A DNA stretch of 64,000 bases from JBDROU01 sp043809745 [NCBI: bacterium]. Its GTDB lineage: Bacteria; Elusimicrobiota; JBDRMW01. This document shows positions 1 through 10,100 of the stretch, piece by piece. A model generated the notes under the pieces. That model did not search any database. It was not told the DNA's origin and worked only from the letters and a program-made list of their open reading frames with translations. Made by a program: the position numbers and the translations under genes. The stretch covers positions 1 through 64,000 of the forward strand of contig JBDROU010000081.1 of assembly GCA_043809745.1 (NCBI GenBank), read 5' to 3'. Numbering within the stretch: position 1 is the stretch's first letter; each line of letters opens with the position of its first letter.

Positions 1-39
1 AATGGCTTCTAGATAATCTTTTTTTGATTTTGGGCCCAT
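1..39 (-). CDS. Transposase, N-terminal start only (cut by window edge)
   Basis: On the minus strand an ATG at 39 follows a strong purine-rich ribosome-binding site (AAAGGGGGT, about 45-53). It opens a frame that starts MGPKSKKDYLEAI and runs off the left edge. That opening resembles the first residues of a large DDE integrase/transposase family whose members often begin with a similar K-K-x-Y-L-E-A-I stretch. Only 13 codons are visible, so the family call is tentative. Two imperfect repeats just upstream (68-140) would fit one end of the same element. Confidence 0.4.
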   Translation of the reverse strand, partial: MGPKSKKDYLEAI

Positions 40-67
40 AATATTACCCCCTTTAGTGTAAATCTTA

Positions 68-140
68 GGGTAACATTATTTATGAGTCAACGATATGTTT
101 TTTTACCATGCCTCGGTAACATTTAATGTGAGGCAATTCG
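68..140. repeat. Tandem imperfect repeats, possible IS terminal binding sites
   Basis: Two related blocks lie head to tail. The first (68-92) begins GGGTAACATTATTTATGAG and the second (114-140) begins CGGTAACATTTAATGTGAGG. They share GGTAACATT followed by TGAG-CAA spacing. Their position just upstream of the minus-strand transposase start suggests an insertion-sequence end with repeated transposase-binding sites. The other end lies outside the window, so the element boundary cannot be set. Confidence 0.4.
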
Positions 141-280
141 CATCCCAAAAAGCATTTGACTTACCGTCGTAAAATATTCTATAATAACATCATTCATAAA
201 TGATAAGCATAAGTAATAAATAGCGAATCCTCTAAAATATCAAAAATATCACTTTTTATCTATAGCAGTCTACCATATAT

Positions 281-703
281 ATGTTGAATAAGGAGGTGGA
301 CAATGGTAAGAAAAAGCGTTGCAAAGATGCTGTGCTTGGTGTTTTTTTATGCCGGTCTGGGGATAAACTTAAAAAACATTTGAAGGACTATTTGACCTGG
401 AAGCGAGATCAAGGTGAACCCGCGGATCCTGACGCCTTTTTGTTCATTTCAGAGAGAAGGGATCAAATGACTCTTAGCGCGGTTCAGAAACGGTTTAAGC
501 TCTGGGCTCGTTTGGCTGGCTTAAATGCGCGTTACAGCATACACAGTGCGCGCCACAGCTACGCTACAGCGCTTTATCGCAGTACCAAGGATCTCAGGAT
601 GGTCCAGAAGCAGCTGGGGCACAGTAATTGCCGCATAACCGAGGTTTATGCGGACGTACTACGCGAGGATGTAGAAAAGGCAGTCAATGCGTTATACGTC
701 TAA
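281..703 (+). pseudogene. Truncated tyrosine recombinase/integrase (C-terminal half)
   Basis: The 140-residue product is the catalytic C-terminal part of a phage-type integrase. Visible active-site landmarks are the H-x-x-R box (HSARHSYAT), the LGH box (QLGHSNCRITEVY) and the nucleophile Tyr inside TEVYADV. The first catalytic Arg region and the DNA-binding N-domain are missing, since whole enzymes are about 300 residues or more. The best Shine-Dalgarno (AAGGAGGT, 290-297) points to an ATG at 303 in a different frame that yields only 26 codons. So the integrase frame probably lacks a proper start and is a remnant. It sits between an IS end and accessory genes, consistent with an old integration site. 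Confidence 0.65.
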
Positions 704-769
704 ATTGGATATATTACCTCAAAAATTTTTGCTTAAAAGGCCTTGTTTTGGTCCGGATTGGATATATTA
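704..769. repeat. 13-bp direct repeat after the integrase remnant
   Basis: ATTGGATATATTA occurs at 704-716 and again at 757-769, just after the integrase stop and before the next gene. It could be a leftover attachment core or a simple duplication. The short length and AT-richness keep confidence low. Confidence 0.25.
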
Positions 770-805
770 GAGCCCTTTTATAGACAATCGTAAAGAGTAG
801 AATTT

Positions 806-1570
806 ATGTATATTTTATTTTTGGATGAATCAGGAGATCATAACTTAACTGTAGTTGATAAAGACTATCCTTTATTTGTGCTCGCTGGTTGTATTATGGA
901 TGATGGCCAAGTTAATGATTTAACTTTTAAGATGGATAGGTTTAAACAAGAAGTATTTGGCAACAAAAAAATCATTCTTCATTATGCAGATTTTGTTCGA
1001 AGTGTTGGTAAATTTGAAAAGATGAAGGAGAAATCCTTTAGAGAAAAATTCTATGATAGACTAAGCCAAATTATTAATACTGCCAATGTAGGTCTTGTTG
1101 CGTGTATTATCGATAAGAAAAGACATATAGAGAAATATGGTATGCTTGCGATGGATCCTTATATCCTTTCACTTGAAATACTAGTTGAGCGCTACGTAAT
1201 GTTTTTGAAAATTACTCGTGAAAAAGGAATTATTGTCGTAGAGAGTAGAGGTCATCAATTAGACAACGAGTTGGAATTAGCCTTCTTAAATTTGAAGATT
1301 AATGGGACACGTTTTTTAAGACCAGTGGAAATTAAAGAGACAATACAAAGTTTCATTTTTAAGAAGAAAGAAGAAAATGTTGCGGGACTTCAGTTAGTGG
1401 ATGTAATGGTTACACCTATTGGAAGAAGGTATCTTAACAAAGTAAACTACTATATTCAGTATGATGCAATTAAAAAGAAATTCAGGAAATCATCTTGTGG
1501 AAAGTATGCAGGATACGGTCTTGTAATTTTGCCTAGAAAAGAAAAATGGGCAACCCCCGCTACGCAGTGA
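806..1570 (+). CDS. DUF3800 domain protein
   Basis: This 254-residue protein opens with the family's hallmark (YILFLDESGDHN). It has a central H-Y-A-D segment, an ES-x-G-x-x-x-D motif and the late GLQLVDVMVTPIGRR block. Together these match the DUF3800 layout of acidic residues spread as in RNase H-like folds. The biochemical function of the family is unknown to me; members often sit in mobile and defence-rich DNA, as here beside an integrase remnant. No strong ribosome-binding site is seen; AAAGAGTAG at 791-799 is the nearest candidate. The last residues (WATPATQ) come from a G/C-rich patch unlike the rest of the gene, so the natural C-terminus may have been altered. Confidence 0.75.
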   Translation: MYILFLDESGDHNLTVVDKDYPLFVLAGCIMDDGQVNDLTFKMDRFKQEVFGNKKIILHYADFVRSVGKFEKMKEKSFREKFYDRLSQIINTANVGLVACIIDKKRHIEKYGMLAMDPYILSLEILVERYVMFLKITREKGIIVVESRGHQLDNELELAFLNLKINGTRFLRPVEIKETIQSFIFKKKEENVAGLQLVDVMVTPIGRRYLNKVNYYIQYDAIKKKFRKSSCGKYAGYGLVILPRKEKWATPATQ

Positions 1571-1762
1571 TTACCCTATTGTGATATAAATATACACGAT
1601 AAAAGTAATTTTGTCAATCTTTTTTCTTGCCCATTTCATGAATCTCAGTCTATCTTCCATTATGGTTTCAACCACAAAAGAAACATCTGATTATTTTTCA
1701 TTTTTTATTGTAATATAAGCGTAAATATGCTACATTTACAAAAACAATAATTGCATTATTTT

Positions 1763-1993
1763 ATGAAATACCATCAAAAATTTCCTTATTGTGAACCAAT
1801 CATCTTAGCTGGGTTATTTACAGCTATGGTTGTATCAGAAGCTATTCTTCATCATCATGCGGTAGAGCCGCATCTTCCTGAGGAACCAATTACTGTCCCT
1901 CTCATGTATTCTTCATCGCGGTATACTGCAGGGACCAATTTATCTGCTGCCATTCCAAACTACTTCAATCAAGTAAATATCAGAGCTTTATAG
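1763..1993 (+). CDS. Small orphan protein with one membrane segment (doubtful)
   Basis: A 76-codon frame from an ATG at 1763, with one hydrophobic stretch (IILAGLFTAMVV) near residues 13-27 and a His-rich turn after it. No convincing ribosome-binding site and no recognised family. It lies in a 635-base stretch (1571-2205) between DUF3800 and the next small gene where I see nothing else coding. It could be a chance frame. Confidence 0.2.
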   Translation: MKYHQKFPYCEPIILAGLFTAMVVSEAILHHHAVEPHLPEEPITVPLMYSSSRYTAGTNLSAAIPNYFNQVNIRAL

Positions 1994-2205
1994 TTGTTTG
2001 GTTCTTTTGTAATTCTAAAGTAATAATTTTTACTGGTGGGTATAAATGAGGCGCTCGCTTTATTTTCTTACTTACCTACTGCCTTTCCTCCCTTGGGCCC
2101 TTTTTCTTTGTGGATGAATCGCTTTTTCGGCCTGCAGGTGAGAGAAGGGCTTGCAAGGAGGGGATTTGATTTTTAGTATCTTACATGACCTTACCAGGAG
2201 GCAAT

Positions 2206-2424
2206 ATGTGTGAAGAAACTTTTAATGTTTGCGATTTTGTCAATGAAATTATAATGATGTCAACAAATTTAGATCTTAGAAATGATATAAAGGAAGTTGT
2301 CAGAGAAGAACTTCATTGTAACGTAATTTATTCAGATGGAGTCATAGCAAAAATACCAAGAAAGTATATCGACGATAGAAATAAAAACTATATAGCAAAA
2401 CACTGTTTATTAAAAAGAAAGTAA
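2206..2424 (+). CDS. Small hypothetical protein, 72 residues
   Basis: The start at 2206 is chosen because AGGAGG (2196-2201) lies 4 bases before it. An upstream in-frame ATG at 2185 has no such site. The product is acidic at the N-terminus and basic at the C-terminus (ends KHCLLKRK), with a predicted helical middle and no membrane segment. I do not recognise a family. Codon use is AT-rich like the neighbouring orphan genes, fitting the accessory block. Confidence 0.5.
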   Translation: MCEETFNVCDFVNEIIMMSTNLDLRNDIKEVVREELHCNVIYSDGVIAKIPRKYIDDRNKNYIAKHCLLKRK

Positions 2425-2604
2425 TTATTGAATCTATAGTGTTTATCATATCTAAGTTACGTATATTGCCCTTTATGCGTACTTAATAAAGGGGGGGTAA
2501 ACAACACGCTCCTTCTAGCTAGCATTAGGCCAGGCACAACATTATGCGTACTGGATTGAGGAAGTTTTGTGATAGGCTTGATTTTTCAAAAGGAGGGTAA
2601 GAAA

Positions 2605-3021
2605 ATGAAAATCATATTGTACATTGCTTTTTTTAGTGTATTACTATTTGGATTAACTGTTCAAAAAAGCGGTAGCTATTGGGTATGTCCTTATTGTGAA
2701 GGGAGCGGTTTTGGGAATTTATGCAGTCTTTGCGAGGGTACAGGAATGAATCGTTATCGAAGCTGGAAGTGTTCTAAATGTAATGGTTTTGGTTATGAAA
2801 AATGCATTCATTGTAATCGAGGCACTTTACAGCGTTCTCAGCCAACACAGAGAAAAATATGCCTTTCATGTAAAGGTACTGGTAGAAGTGGGCAGGTGTG
2901 TTTCAAATGTGACGGAGCTGGGGTAATAGAATCCTATTATGGGAGCATGATTAAATGTTACTCTTGCAAAGGCTTTGGTTTTTTAAAATGTACATTATGT
3001 GGTGGCTCAGGAGGTTATTAA
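2605..3021 (+). CDS. Exported or anchored protein with eight CxxC zinc-finger-like motifs
   Basis: The start at 2605 follows AGGAGG at 2591-2596. A TTG 36 bases upstream is less likely. Residues 1-20 (MKIILYIAFFSVLLFGLTVQ) form a signal peptide or membrane anchor. The remaining 118 residues hold eight CxxC units, most in the form CxxCxGxG (CPYCEGSG, CSLCEGTG, CSKCNGFG, CIHCNRG, CLSCKGTG, CFKCDGAG, CYSCKGFG, CTLCGGSG). DnaJ has four such repeats binding two zinc ions. Here there are twice as many and no J domain. Likely a metal-binding or thiol-active protein outside the cytoplasm. Substrate and partner are unknown. Confidence 0.7.
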   Translation: MKIILYIAFFSVLLFGLTVQKSGSYWVCPYCEGSGFGNLCSLCEGTGMNRYRSWKCSKCNGFGYEKCIHCNRGTLQRSQPTQRKICLSCKGTGRSGQVCFKCDGAGVIESYYGSMIKCYSCKGFGFLKCTLCGGSGGY

Positions 3022-3069
3022 TAATATCGTGGTAATAGTAGGATTTAATGACTGGTCAGAGGGTTGAAA

Positions 3070-3687
3070 ATGTTCGGCTTCAAAAGACCAAAACTATTCT
3101 GTGAGAATAAAAACAAAAATGAATTCATAGAGTGGTTTTCTAATACAAAACCTTGGAATAAGCTAAATTTAAATATAATAGAACCTATTATTGATAAATT
3201 TACAGATGATGTTAAAGCATTCGAATTTTTTGTGTGGGTCTCGGAAAAATATAAATTAATTAATAATAATTATGTGCCTTTGTTAACGAAAACTGGGGAT
3301 AATGTCGACCTTGCTCTTTTCTATTTTTCTGTGACACTTTATGATGTAGGTAGACAGTTGCGAAATGAATTGATAGAAGCAATGGAAGTGAGCTCACTAT
3401 ATGATGATAGTGAACTAAGTGATTTATTAAATGTAACCATCTCATCATTTGAAGTTGCTATAACATTATGTAATTACTGCTTAAGTGCTTACTATCAACT
3501 TGCTTTTCTTCGAGGAAAAATCTTGGGAAAGAAGAATGAAGGTATTGAGTATTGCAAAAGGGGATTAGCAAAGATTCAAGAGCTTAAAAAAATAGATGTA
3601 AAACAACTTACCATTGCGCAGCATTCAATTTTAGATACCATGGAGAACAGCGAAAATACTTTTGAAGATCTTTTAGCGGCTTTATAA
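3070..3687 (+). CDS. Hypothetical protein with TPR-like C-terminus
   Basis: ATG at 3070 is preferred over TTG at 3064 because GAGGG lies 5-9 bases before it. The 205-residue product has no signal peptide. It is acidic and helical, and the segment around residues 140-175 (AYYQLAFLRGKILG then EGIEYCKRGLAKI) looks like one tetratricopeptide-type hairpin. No family recognised. It precedes a membrane protein and a DUF4238 protein on the same strand, with an 80-base gap before the next gene. Confidence 0.5.
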   Translation: MFGFKRPKLFCENKNKNEFIEWFSNTKPWNKLNLNIIEPIIDKFTDDVKAFEFFVWVSEKYKLINNNYVPLLTKTGDNVDLALFYFSVTLYDVGRQLRNELIEAMEVSSLYDDSELSDLLNVTISSFEVAITLCNYCLSAYYQLAFLRGKILGKKNEGIEYCKRGLAKIQELKKIDVKQLTIAQHSILDTMENSENTFEDLLAAL

Positions 3688-3767
3688 AGAAATATACTTA
3701 CAATTAAAGTAATATTCTATCTGTTGTTAGCGCTACTACTGTTTGACTTCTACTTCATTTTTCAAAG

Positions 3768-4232
3768 ATGACCTATTTAGCGATCATTATTACTATAGTA
3801 GGGTTTATCTCACTAAGATTTAGATTTTTTATGGATTCTGTTGGTATTAATTTGCCCAATTCATTTTGGAACTATTTCATTAAATATGAACTTAACTTTT
3901 CATATATTATGAGTATAGCAGGCATGATATTGGGATTTATAGCATCTCCAGGTTTGGGGATGCTATGTTTTGGGATTTATGTGATGTTTTATAATATTTC
4001 AATTATAATGCCACCCCTTAAAATTATTCCTATTATCTGTAATGTGTATACGAATTTCTTGGGGATAATTATAACATTTTTAGGCCTATTATTTTTCTTC
4101 CTTGAATCAATCAAAAAAGGGTTTGTTATCTTGGCGTTCTGTTTTTCGTTGTATCTATTATTATTATATTTGACAAATCTTGAAGTACGTCTTGCAATAA
4201 AATACCGAAAGAAGAAGAGATATTCCCATTGA
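3768..4232 (+). CDS. Small integral membrane protein, about four helices
   Basis: The 154-residue, strongly hydrophobic product has segments near residues 3-18, 45-62, 65-85, 92-115 and 118-135, ending in a basic tail (KYRKKKRYSH). No family recognised and no clear ribosome-binding site. Its stop overlaps the DUF4238 start (TGATG at 4230-4234), so the two are translationally coupled. A membrane partner for the DUF4238 protein is an inference from this coupling only. Confidence 0.55.
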   Translation: MTYLAIIITIVGFISLRFRFFMDSVGINLPNSFWNYFIKYELNFSYIMSIAGMILGFIASPGLGMLCFGIYVMFYNISIIMPPLKIIPIICNVYTNFLGIIITFLGLLFFFLESIKKGFVILAFCFSLYLLLLYLTNLEVRLAIKYRKKKRYSH

Positions 4233-5170
4233 TGAGACTCGTGAAAAATCAAAAGAATAGAGAACATAAAAAACAACATTATATTCCTCAATGCTATTTG
4301 AAGCCATGGTGTGATTTATCATGTCCTAAAGATCATACACCTTACTTATGGCAGTTTACCAAAGATGGAAATATCGTCAAAAAGAAAGCTCCAATAAATT
4401 TATTTTACGAGAGTGAAATGTATACAATTCATATGCCGAATGAAAGTAGGGACATAAAGCTTGAAAAAGGTCTGAATCAACTTGAAACAGCTTTTTCAAA
4501 TATTAGAGACAATGTTATACTCCCAAAAAAGATATTTGAACCAAAGGAAAAATATATTCTTTGTACTTTCATAGCTGCTATGCAATCTCGGACGCGACTA
4601 TTTAGGGAACATCAACGAAATCAGTGGGGTAAAATATTTGATATGATGAATCGCATGAAACAATGGGCTGAACAAGCAACTCTAGAACAAAAAAAACAGA
4701 TGTCTGAAGATTGTTCTTTTTCTAAAGATAATCAGTCATCTTTATCATATGAAGCTGTTGAACAAATTGTTAAATATCCGACACAAACATTATTGATACC
4801 AATGATTGAAGCGTCAGCTCCGTTATTAAATATTATTGATTTTGCAATATTTGCAACAAATACCTTGCCAGGTTTTATAACTTCAGATCATCCCTGTGTA
4901 TGGTTCGATCCTTTGTGGTATACAAGACCTCCTTTATTCCAATCTCCAGCATTAGCATATGAAACAATTGAAATCACAATGCCTATCTCGCCTTATTTTT
5001 GTGTTTATTTGAATCGGCAAGGATTGAATGGTTATATTGAAATAAATGAAAATGCTCTAAACGAAATAAATCGAAGAACACGCCACTATGCACATGAGTA
5101 TTTTATTGTTAATCAAAATGTAAAAAAAGATATATGGTTTGATTTAGGCAAACCTCCAAAGTCGAGATAA
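4232..5170 (+). CDS. DUF4238 domain protein
   Basis: The 312-residue product opens with the family signature (KKQHYIPQCYLKPW) and has the typical mid segment L-W-x-F-x-K-x-G. It then has the late FITSDHPCVWF block and a C-terminal aromatic region. Known members are of unknown function and frequent in accessory islands. The ATG at 4232 overlaps the previous stop, and a TTG three bases earlier is possible. A role in a defence or toxin-type module is a guess from context (integrase remnant, DUF3800, orphan genes) and is not shown by the sequence. Confidence 0.7.
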   Translation: MRLVKNQKNREHKKQHYIPQCYLKPWCDLSCPKDHTPYLWQFTKDGNIVKKKAPINLFYESEMYTIHMPNESRDIKLEKGLNQLETAFSNIRDNVILPKKIFEPKEKYILCTFIAAMQSRTRLFREHQRNQWGKIFDMMNRMKQWAEQATLEQKKQMSEDCSFSKDNQSSLSYEAVEQIVKYPTQTLLIPMIEASAPLLNIIDFAIFATNTLPGFITSDHPCVWFDPLWYTRPPLFQSPALAYETIEITMPISPYFCVYLNRQGLNGYIEINENALNEINRRTRHYAHEYFIVNQNVKKDIWFDLGKPPKSR

Positions 5171-5446
5171 TGAAAAAATACTATTCTTTTAATTTTCTCA
5201 GTTATCCTGTAGTTTTATAAACCAGCCACCAAAACCTACCTTTAACCATCCTCATATAGGACAGGTTTGATCCCTCGATCCGTACGCCCCAATTTTCCCA
5301 TTATCCGTTTATAATTTATCCTGAGAGCACATATTGCATTCCTCTAGAGCTAAAATTTCTCTCTAGGATATTATAGATATAATTTTCGTGCCTAACCATT
5401 GACCCGTCGGTAAACACAAACACCATGGAAAAATATTGCGGACGGG

Positions 5447-5857
5447 GTGTTGTATACTAACCGTTCCTGGAACCATACCATGGGCTACCGGTTTACACCG
5501 CTTGTAAACGGCCAGGTGATGAAACTGGGAGGTTTTTTCAAAGGTACAAAGACGCTGTATTTATGGGATTCATCACAGAATGTGCTCGCTGCTGCGCAGG
5601 TAAGTGCAAACAATGACTGGAGCTATACTGCCATTGAACCCATTACAGTATATGCCGGCCAGACCTATACAGTAGCAGCCTCAATTGCCGGATCAGGCGG
5701 TACATACAGGTCTTATATTAAATCGCTGCCTCGAACCTATGGAAGTATCGAAATCAACGCATCCTGCTACTCAAGCGGTAGTGATAGATATCCAACTACT
5801 ACTATCACCGCGCACATGTATGGACAAGCAGATATAGAGTTTGCAGCTGAAAAATAA
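5447..5857 (+). pseudogene. Fragment of a surface protein with a DUF4082-like beta domain
   Basis: About 136 codons encode a beta-rich repeat-type domain: YRFTPLVNGQV, KTLYLWDSSQNVLA, NNDWSYTAIEPITVYAGQTY and so on. This resembles DUF4082-type modules of large secreted proteins. The frame is open upstream only to a TAA at 5411 and has no ATG; GTG at 5447 lacks a ribosome-binding site. An ATG at 5425 is out of frame. There is no signal peptide, so this is most likely a relic of a longer exported protein. Codon use is more GC-rich than the preceding orphan genes. Confidence 0.5.
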
Positions 5858-5945
5858 AACTAAAGTTAGCGGTGATTTCCATTTATGGGCAATAAAGCTG
5901 AATTTTTAGAGAATGTTTTAACTGGCCAAGTCTATATCTGATAAA

Positions 5946-7091
5946 CTATTGACTTATTGCGGTCGAAAAAAAACTTCTGTCTTGAAAATAAGAAATACCA
6001 AAAAATGAACCTGTCCCCTTTTTCCTATTTATTAGTGGAATTGAATCGGAGCAGGGAGCAGTGACGGTTAATATTTTTGTTCCTGAAGTTTGGATTATAG
6101 AATTATATAATTCTGTGAATATATCCGATATTGATGATATTCGCTTGACATTAGCTGTTAACTTGTCGAATATTTCTGGTTCATTAACATTGATGATTGC
6201 CAAAGCTGACTTCTGTATATCAGCGGAAGAATAATACAATAAATTAGTTAAATGCTGTAAAAATGCAGTTCCTCTTGCAGTTTGAATGTTTGTAATATTT
6301 GCCGCGTGGTCAATGGTTACGATTCTGCCTGTTCGAGTAACGAAATAATTAAAATCTCCCTTTAATTGAAAACCAAAATTCTTTAATTTTATGTTTAAGT
6401 CAGCAAAATTAACTATTGTGTCAGCAGTGATGAAATGTTTGTCTGCTACATGCTTTAAAAAATCACCGGGTGCGATATTTGTCACAATATGCGTTACTCC
6501 GTTAATAACAGACTTGCCGTATAATTTAGTGGTTCCGAGACAATCAAAAATATATCCATTTCGGAACTCATTAAGAAGAGTATCAGCTCCGACTTTATCC
6601 AAATAATGCTTTACTGCAACAGGGGTATCATCTTCTAAAAAGCCCAATCTAACTATCGCTCGATGCGAACCGTTGTGTATTTTGCTCAGCAAGAATATAT
6701 CACCGTGTGATAAATCAACTTTGACATTCGGGACTTCATCCAATGATTGAGGGATTTCGCTCATGATCAATGGATGCGGTTTGAGGTCAGTTAGAAAATA
6801 TTCTTCTGGTAAATCAATTGTAAAAAGAAATCTCGGAGGCGCATTTAGTGCTGTGCTTTCAACAGTATGTCCTTTTCGTTTATATTTTTCTGCGATAAAG
6901 ATTCTTATGCCTGAGTTTAGGAAATCGCTGTCAACTTCAAATTTAAGCAATTTCTCTAAATGTTGCAGCAATAGTTCTTTTGTATTTTGCTCGGATAATC
7001 CCGGAGGGGATAGAAGATGCTGTTTATTATAGTAAGAATATGCAATTGAATAAGCACTTATCAATATGAAAAGTGGGAATAATATTTTCAT
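5946..7091 (-). CDS. Exported kinase-fold protein
   Basis: The 381-residue product has a signal peptide (residues 1-20) followed by LSPPGLSE (27-34), a motif shared with two other exported proteins here. The core looks like a divergent protein-kinase or APH-type fold: a probable ATP-binding Lys161 in VAVKHY, Glu175, a hinge near 203-212, GDFN with Asp246, and Asp261 in IVTIDHA. The usual catalytic-loop Asn is not obvious. A kinase fold outside the cytoplasm would lack ATP, so it may be a pseudokinase or act on another ligand. The last 30 residues (from KKGTGSFFG) appear to be encoded by a REP-like patch near 5996-6025. A -10-like TATAAT lies near 7125. Confidence 0.5.
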   Translation of the reverse strand: MKILFPLFILISAYSIAYSYYNKQHLLSPPGLSEQNTKELLLQHLEKLLKFEVDSDFLNSGIRIFIAEKYKRKGHTVESTALNAPPRFLFTIDLPEEYFLTDLKPHPLIMSEIPQSLDEVPNVKVDLSHGDIFLLSKIHNGSHRAIVRLGFLEDDTPVAVKHYLDKVGADTLLNEFRNGYIFDCLGTTKLYGKSVINGVTHIVTNIAPGDFLKHVADKHFITADTIVNFADLNIKLKNFGFQLKGDFNYFVTRTGRIVTIDHAANITNIQTARGTAFLQHLTNLLYYSSADIQKSALAIINVNEPEIFDKLTANVKRISSISDIFTELYNSIIQTSGTKILTVTAPCSDSIPLINRKKGTGSFFGISYFQDRSFFSTAISQ

Positions 7092-7179
7092 TAATTAACA
7101 CATTTAACATGATTTTAAACAGAATTATATCCTGAAATCTCTCATCCTGCCAAACAGTGTATAATTATCCGCAAAATAT

Positions 7180-10100
7180 TTATTTAACTGCTTTATTTGC
7201 CTTAACAACTTCTTTTTCTTCTAAAAATACTATGCCTTTTTGGTTCACAATCCATATATTGCCGGGAAGTGTTATTCTCCAAAAAGGTTGATAGGGTGAA
7301 GAAGAATATTTCCCCGGCTGCCAGACTAATTCCTTATTAGATTTGTTGCATTGAAGCATTAGCTTTATGTATTTTTTCAATAAATTGCTGCGCAATCTGG
7401 GATTTCTTGGGAGTTTGTTGCGTTCATCCAAATAAAGTTTAAGAAGGTGTTTCTTAAGCAATTTCACAGCGTCTGCTTTAGTTATCTTGAAAAGTATTTC
7501 AGGGGTATCCGTCCAGCTGGCTTCCTTAAAATGACCATCATTGGAATCAAGAATAATTACTCCGGAAGTTAAATATCTGTTTTGGTAATGGTTTCTTATT
7601 TTCTTTTTATATTTTTTATCAAAAGGAACAATATAATAATCTGATTTTGAAATATCCAGTCTTTTAACCAGTGTTGGGTTTCTCATTACAGTGCCGCTGA
7701 AAGCCGCTAATGCTTGAGGATCTGTTAGAAGATGCTCATCAACAAGCTCCGTCCAGTGTTTTTTCTCAGGGCCAAAAACTATTTCATATTCATTAATTAA
7801 TCCTGTTGTGTTGAAAAATGTCCGTTGTGAAGTGTTTTGAAGTTCAAGCTGTTCTTCTTCACGGCTTTTCACGCCAATAAATTCAAGATTCGCCAGATCC
7901 CTTACAGGCGGGGATATCTTAACATTTGAGTTGCTAAGCGCTGCCGGGGGTTCCGCTATTTGCAGTAGTTTGCCGTGATAAGCATCTCCCGAATCTAAAG
8001 GCAGGAAATAAGTTGAAGAGCATTCGTCTGCTGTTTTATATGTATCCTTGCCTATACCATTTATTAAAGGGTCCTTCATCCAAAATCCGTAAATAGTAAA
8101 ATCAGGAGTATTGAACGGATTAGTTTGAGGTTCTGGACAGGGATCCAGACTTGCAGCAAAGCCTTTAATCATCACCCAGTGGCTGTAACTCCCGAACAGG
8201 GGAGCTGCTGCAGGGGTGTTCGGCCTTGCGACCAGCTCTCCTGCTTTCCACCATTCCTCTTTTGTTACTGTGTAATCCATCCAGTGGCAAATATCCCTGA
8301 AATACTCATTCATCTGTGCCGCGTTGAGCGCATGTACCATATAGTTATATCCCTGATACTGATTACCGTCAGGGTTTGAATCGTATGTATCAGCCCAGTT
8401 GCTAACAAGTGTATCATACGGATCAAAATGCCCAAGAACTTTATCCATTTCGTCAGCATTTAATTCCGGGCCGAAGGGTTGAGGGGATTTGGCATATTCA
8501 TAGATTTCGTTCTGACTCAGAAGAGCTGCCCCCGCTCCTTGATTGATATAATTTAATATCATCTGAGCAACAGCTGCACCGGTAGAATTGTAAGGGGGGA
8601 TATTTTGATGCCATGAAACATCAAGCATATTCAATGTTCTAGAGGTTTGAGGAATGCCGGGCCCGCCTCCGGGTATTAATGGATCGTAACCAGCTTTAGC
8701 AAAAGAGTAATAAACAGAAGCTAACGCTGCTTCACAGTTGTAAGTAAAATATCCGGTACCTGTAGGTACTCCGCCAGCCACACTCCCATCAAGAAAGGAA
8801 GCATAAGGAGCAACTAGTGAGTCCGGATCATCACCTGGGACTGTGAAAAAATTGCCAAGCGAGGAAACCAGAGTATTATATTTTATTAAATACTCATGTG
8901 TCTTTACATCAACGCCTCTTTTATCATAAATCTGGGCTACCCTAAGATATGCCAAAGCCATTTGCGCCGACATCTCAACAGAACCGTAATCACCGGATTG
9001 TGAGATTGAAAACTTATAAAAAATCGGCGTATCGTCATTATCTAAAAATGCCGTCCTTTCTTCTATTGCCTGGAACATAGCATCAACCTCAGCGTCCCTT
9101 TGAGCCTGCGTAGATCCGAAATATGAGTCGTTAAACATTAATTCGATAGGGGCAAATGCCATTGCATCTGTAGCCACATATCCAAAGCCGGGTTTCTCCC
9201 ACATGCCTGTATCATCATTATATGTTGCGGAAGTTTCGAACAGGTGAACTGAAGGGTTATACATATCCTTTAACCACCCCTTTATACCATCCGAAGCTTC
9301 TGAATATTTAACATCATGTGTTATTGAATAAAGCGCGTTAAATGCGGCTAATATACGTTCATTCTGCTCGGTTGATTTTAATTTCCAGTAAAAATCTAAT
9401 GTAATTGGAGCGCTGTCGTGATACATTCCAATGGGGCCGTATCTTATTCCGCCGTCATCATCTTTTAATTTTAGCATATACTCGCCAAAGAGTTTAGCAA
9501 TATTCTTGTAATCCTCATTTTGTGTTCTCCGGTAGGCGTCAACAGCGTATATGGTCATTGTAGCTGCCGCGCCTGTATCAACAATCCAGTCCCATTGGCT
9601 GTACCAAACCGGGATATCCCGACCTAATATTCTTGCTATTCTGTATGGACCGTTATCGATCGGATTACCATCCGCATTATGAAGACCGCCATCCCGTTTC
9701 ATTAGAGGATTGTTGGCATCCGATAAGTGATTTACAAATGTATCTAAAATTGTTGTTACACCTTTGGTTAAACATATCCTTCCCAATAGTGATTGATCAT
9801 AACTTGAAGCTCCATTAAATATTAGAGCTTCTTCTTCTGTGGAATGACCTCCTAGGTACAGTTGAAAGCTTTTTGTAAGGCCTTCAAAAACAAAACCATC
9901 AGGGTCTCCTGTAGTGGGTGTGTCCCCGAGAGCTCTATCATTAAAGTATTTGATATAAGGCAGTGATGTTTGGTAAAGTTCCTGGTCCAGTTCCGGGTTT
10001 GAATTATTAACGTTGAAGTCGTAACCGCCGCTTAAAGCAGCAATCGCGTAAAAACTGGTGTCAATAAAACGCAGCCACCAATCCGCAGTAAATCCTGAAT

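Noticed and set aside
1680-1745. Another PhoP-box-like array (TTTACA near 1736)
   Set aside because: Only one good hexamer and no 11-bp partner or -10 at the right distance.
2490-2560. Integron attC-like site between small orphan genes
   Set aside because: No GTTRRRY core with its paired complement could be placed, and spacers between the following genes show no repeated site.
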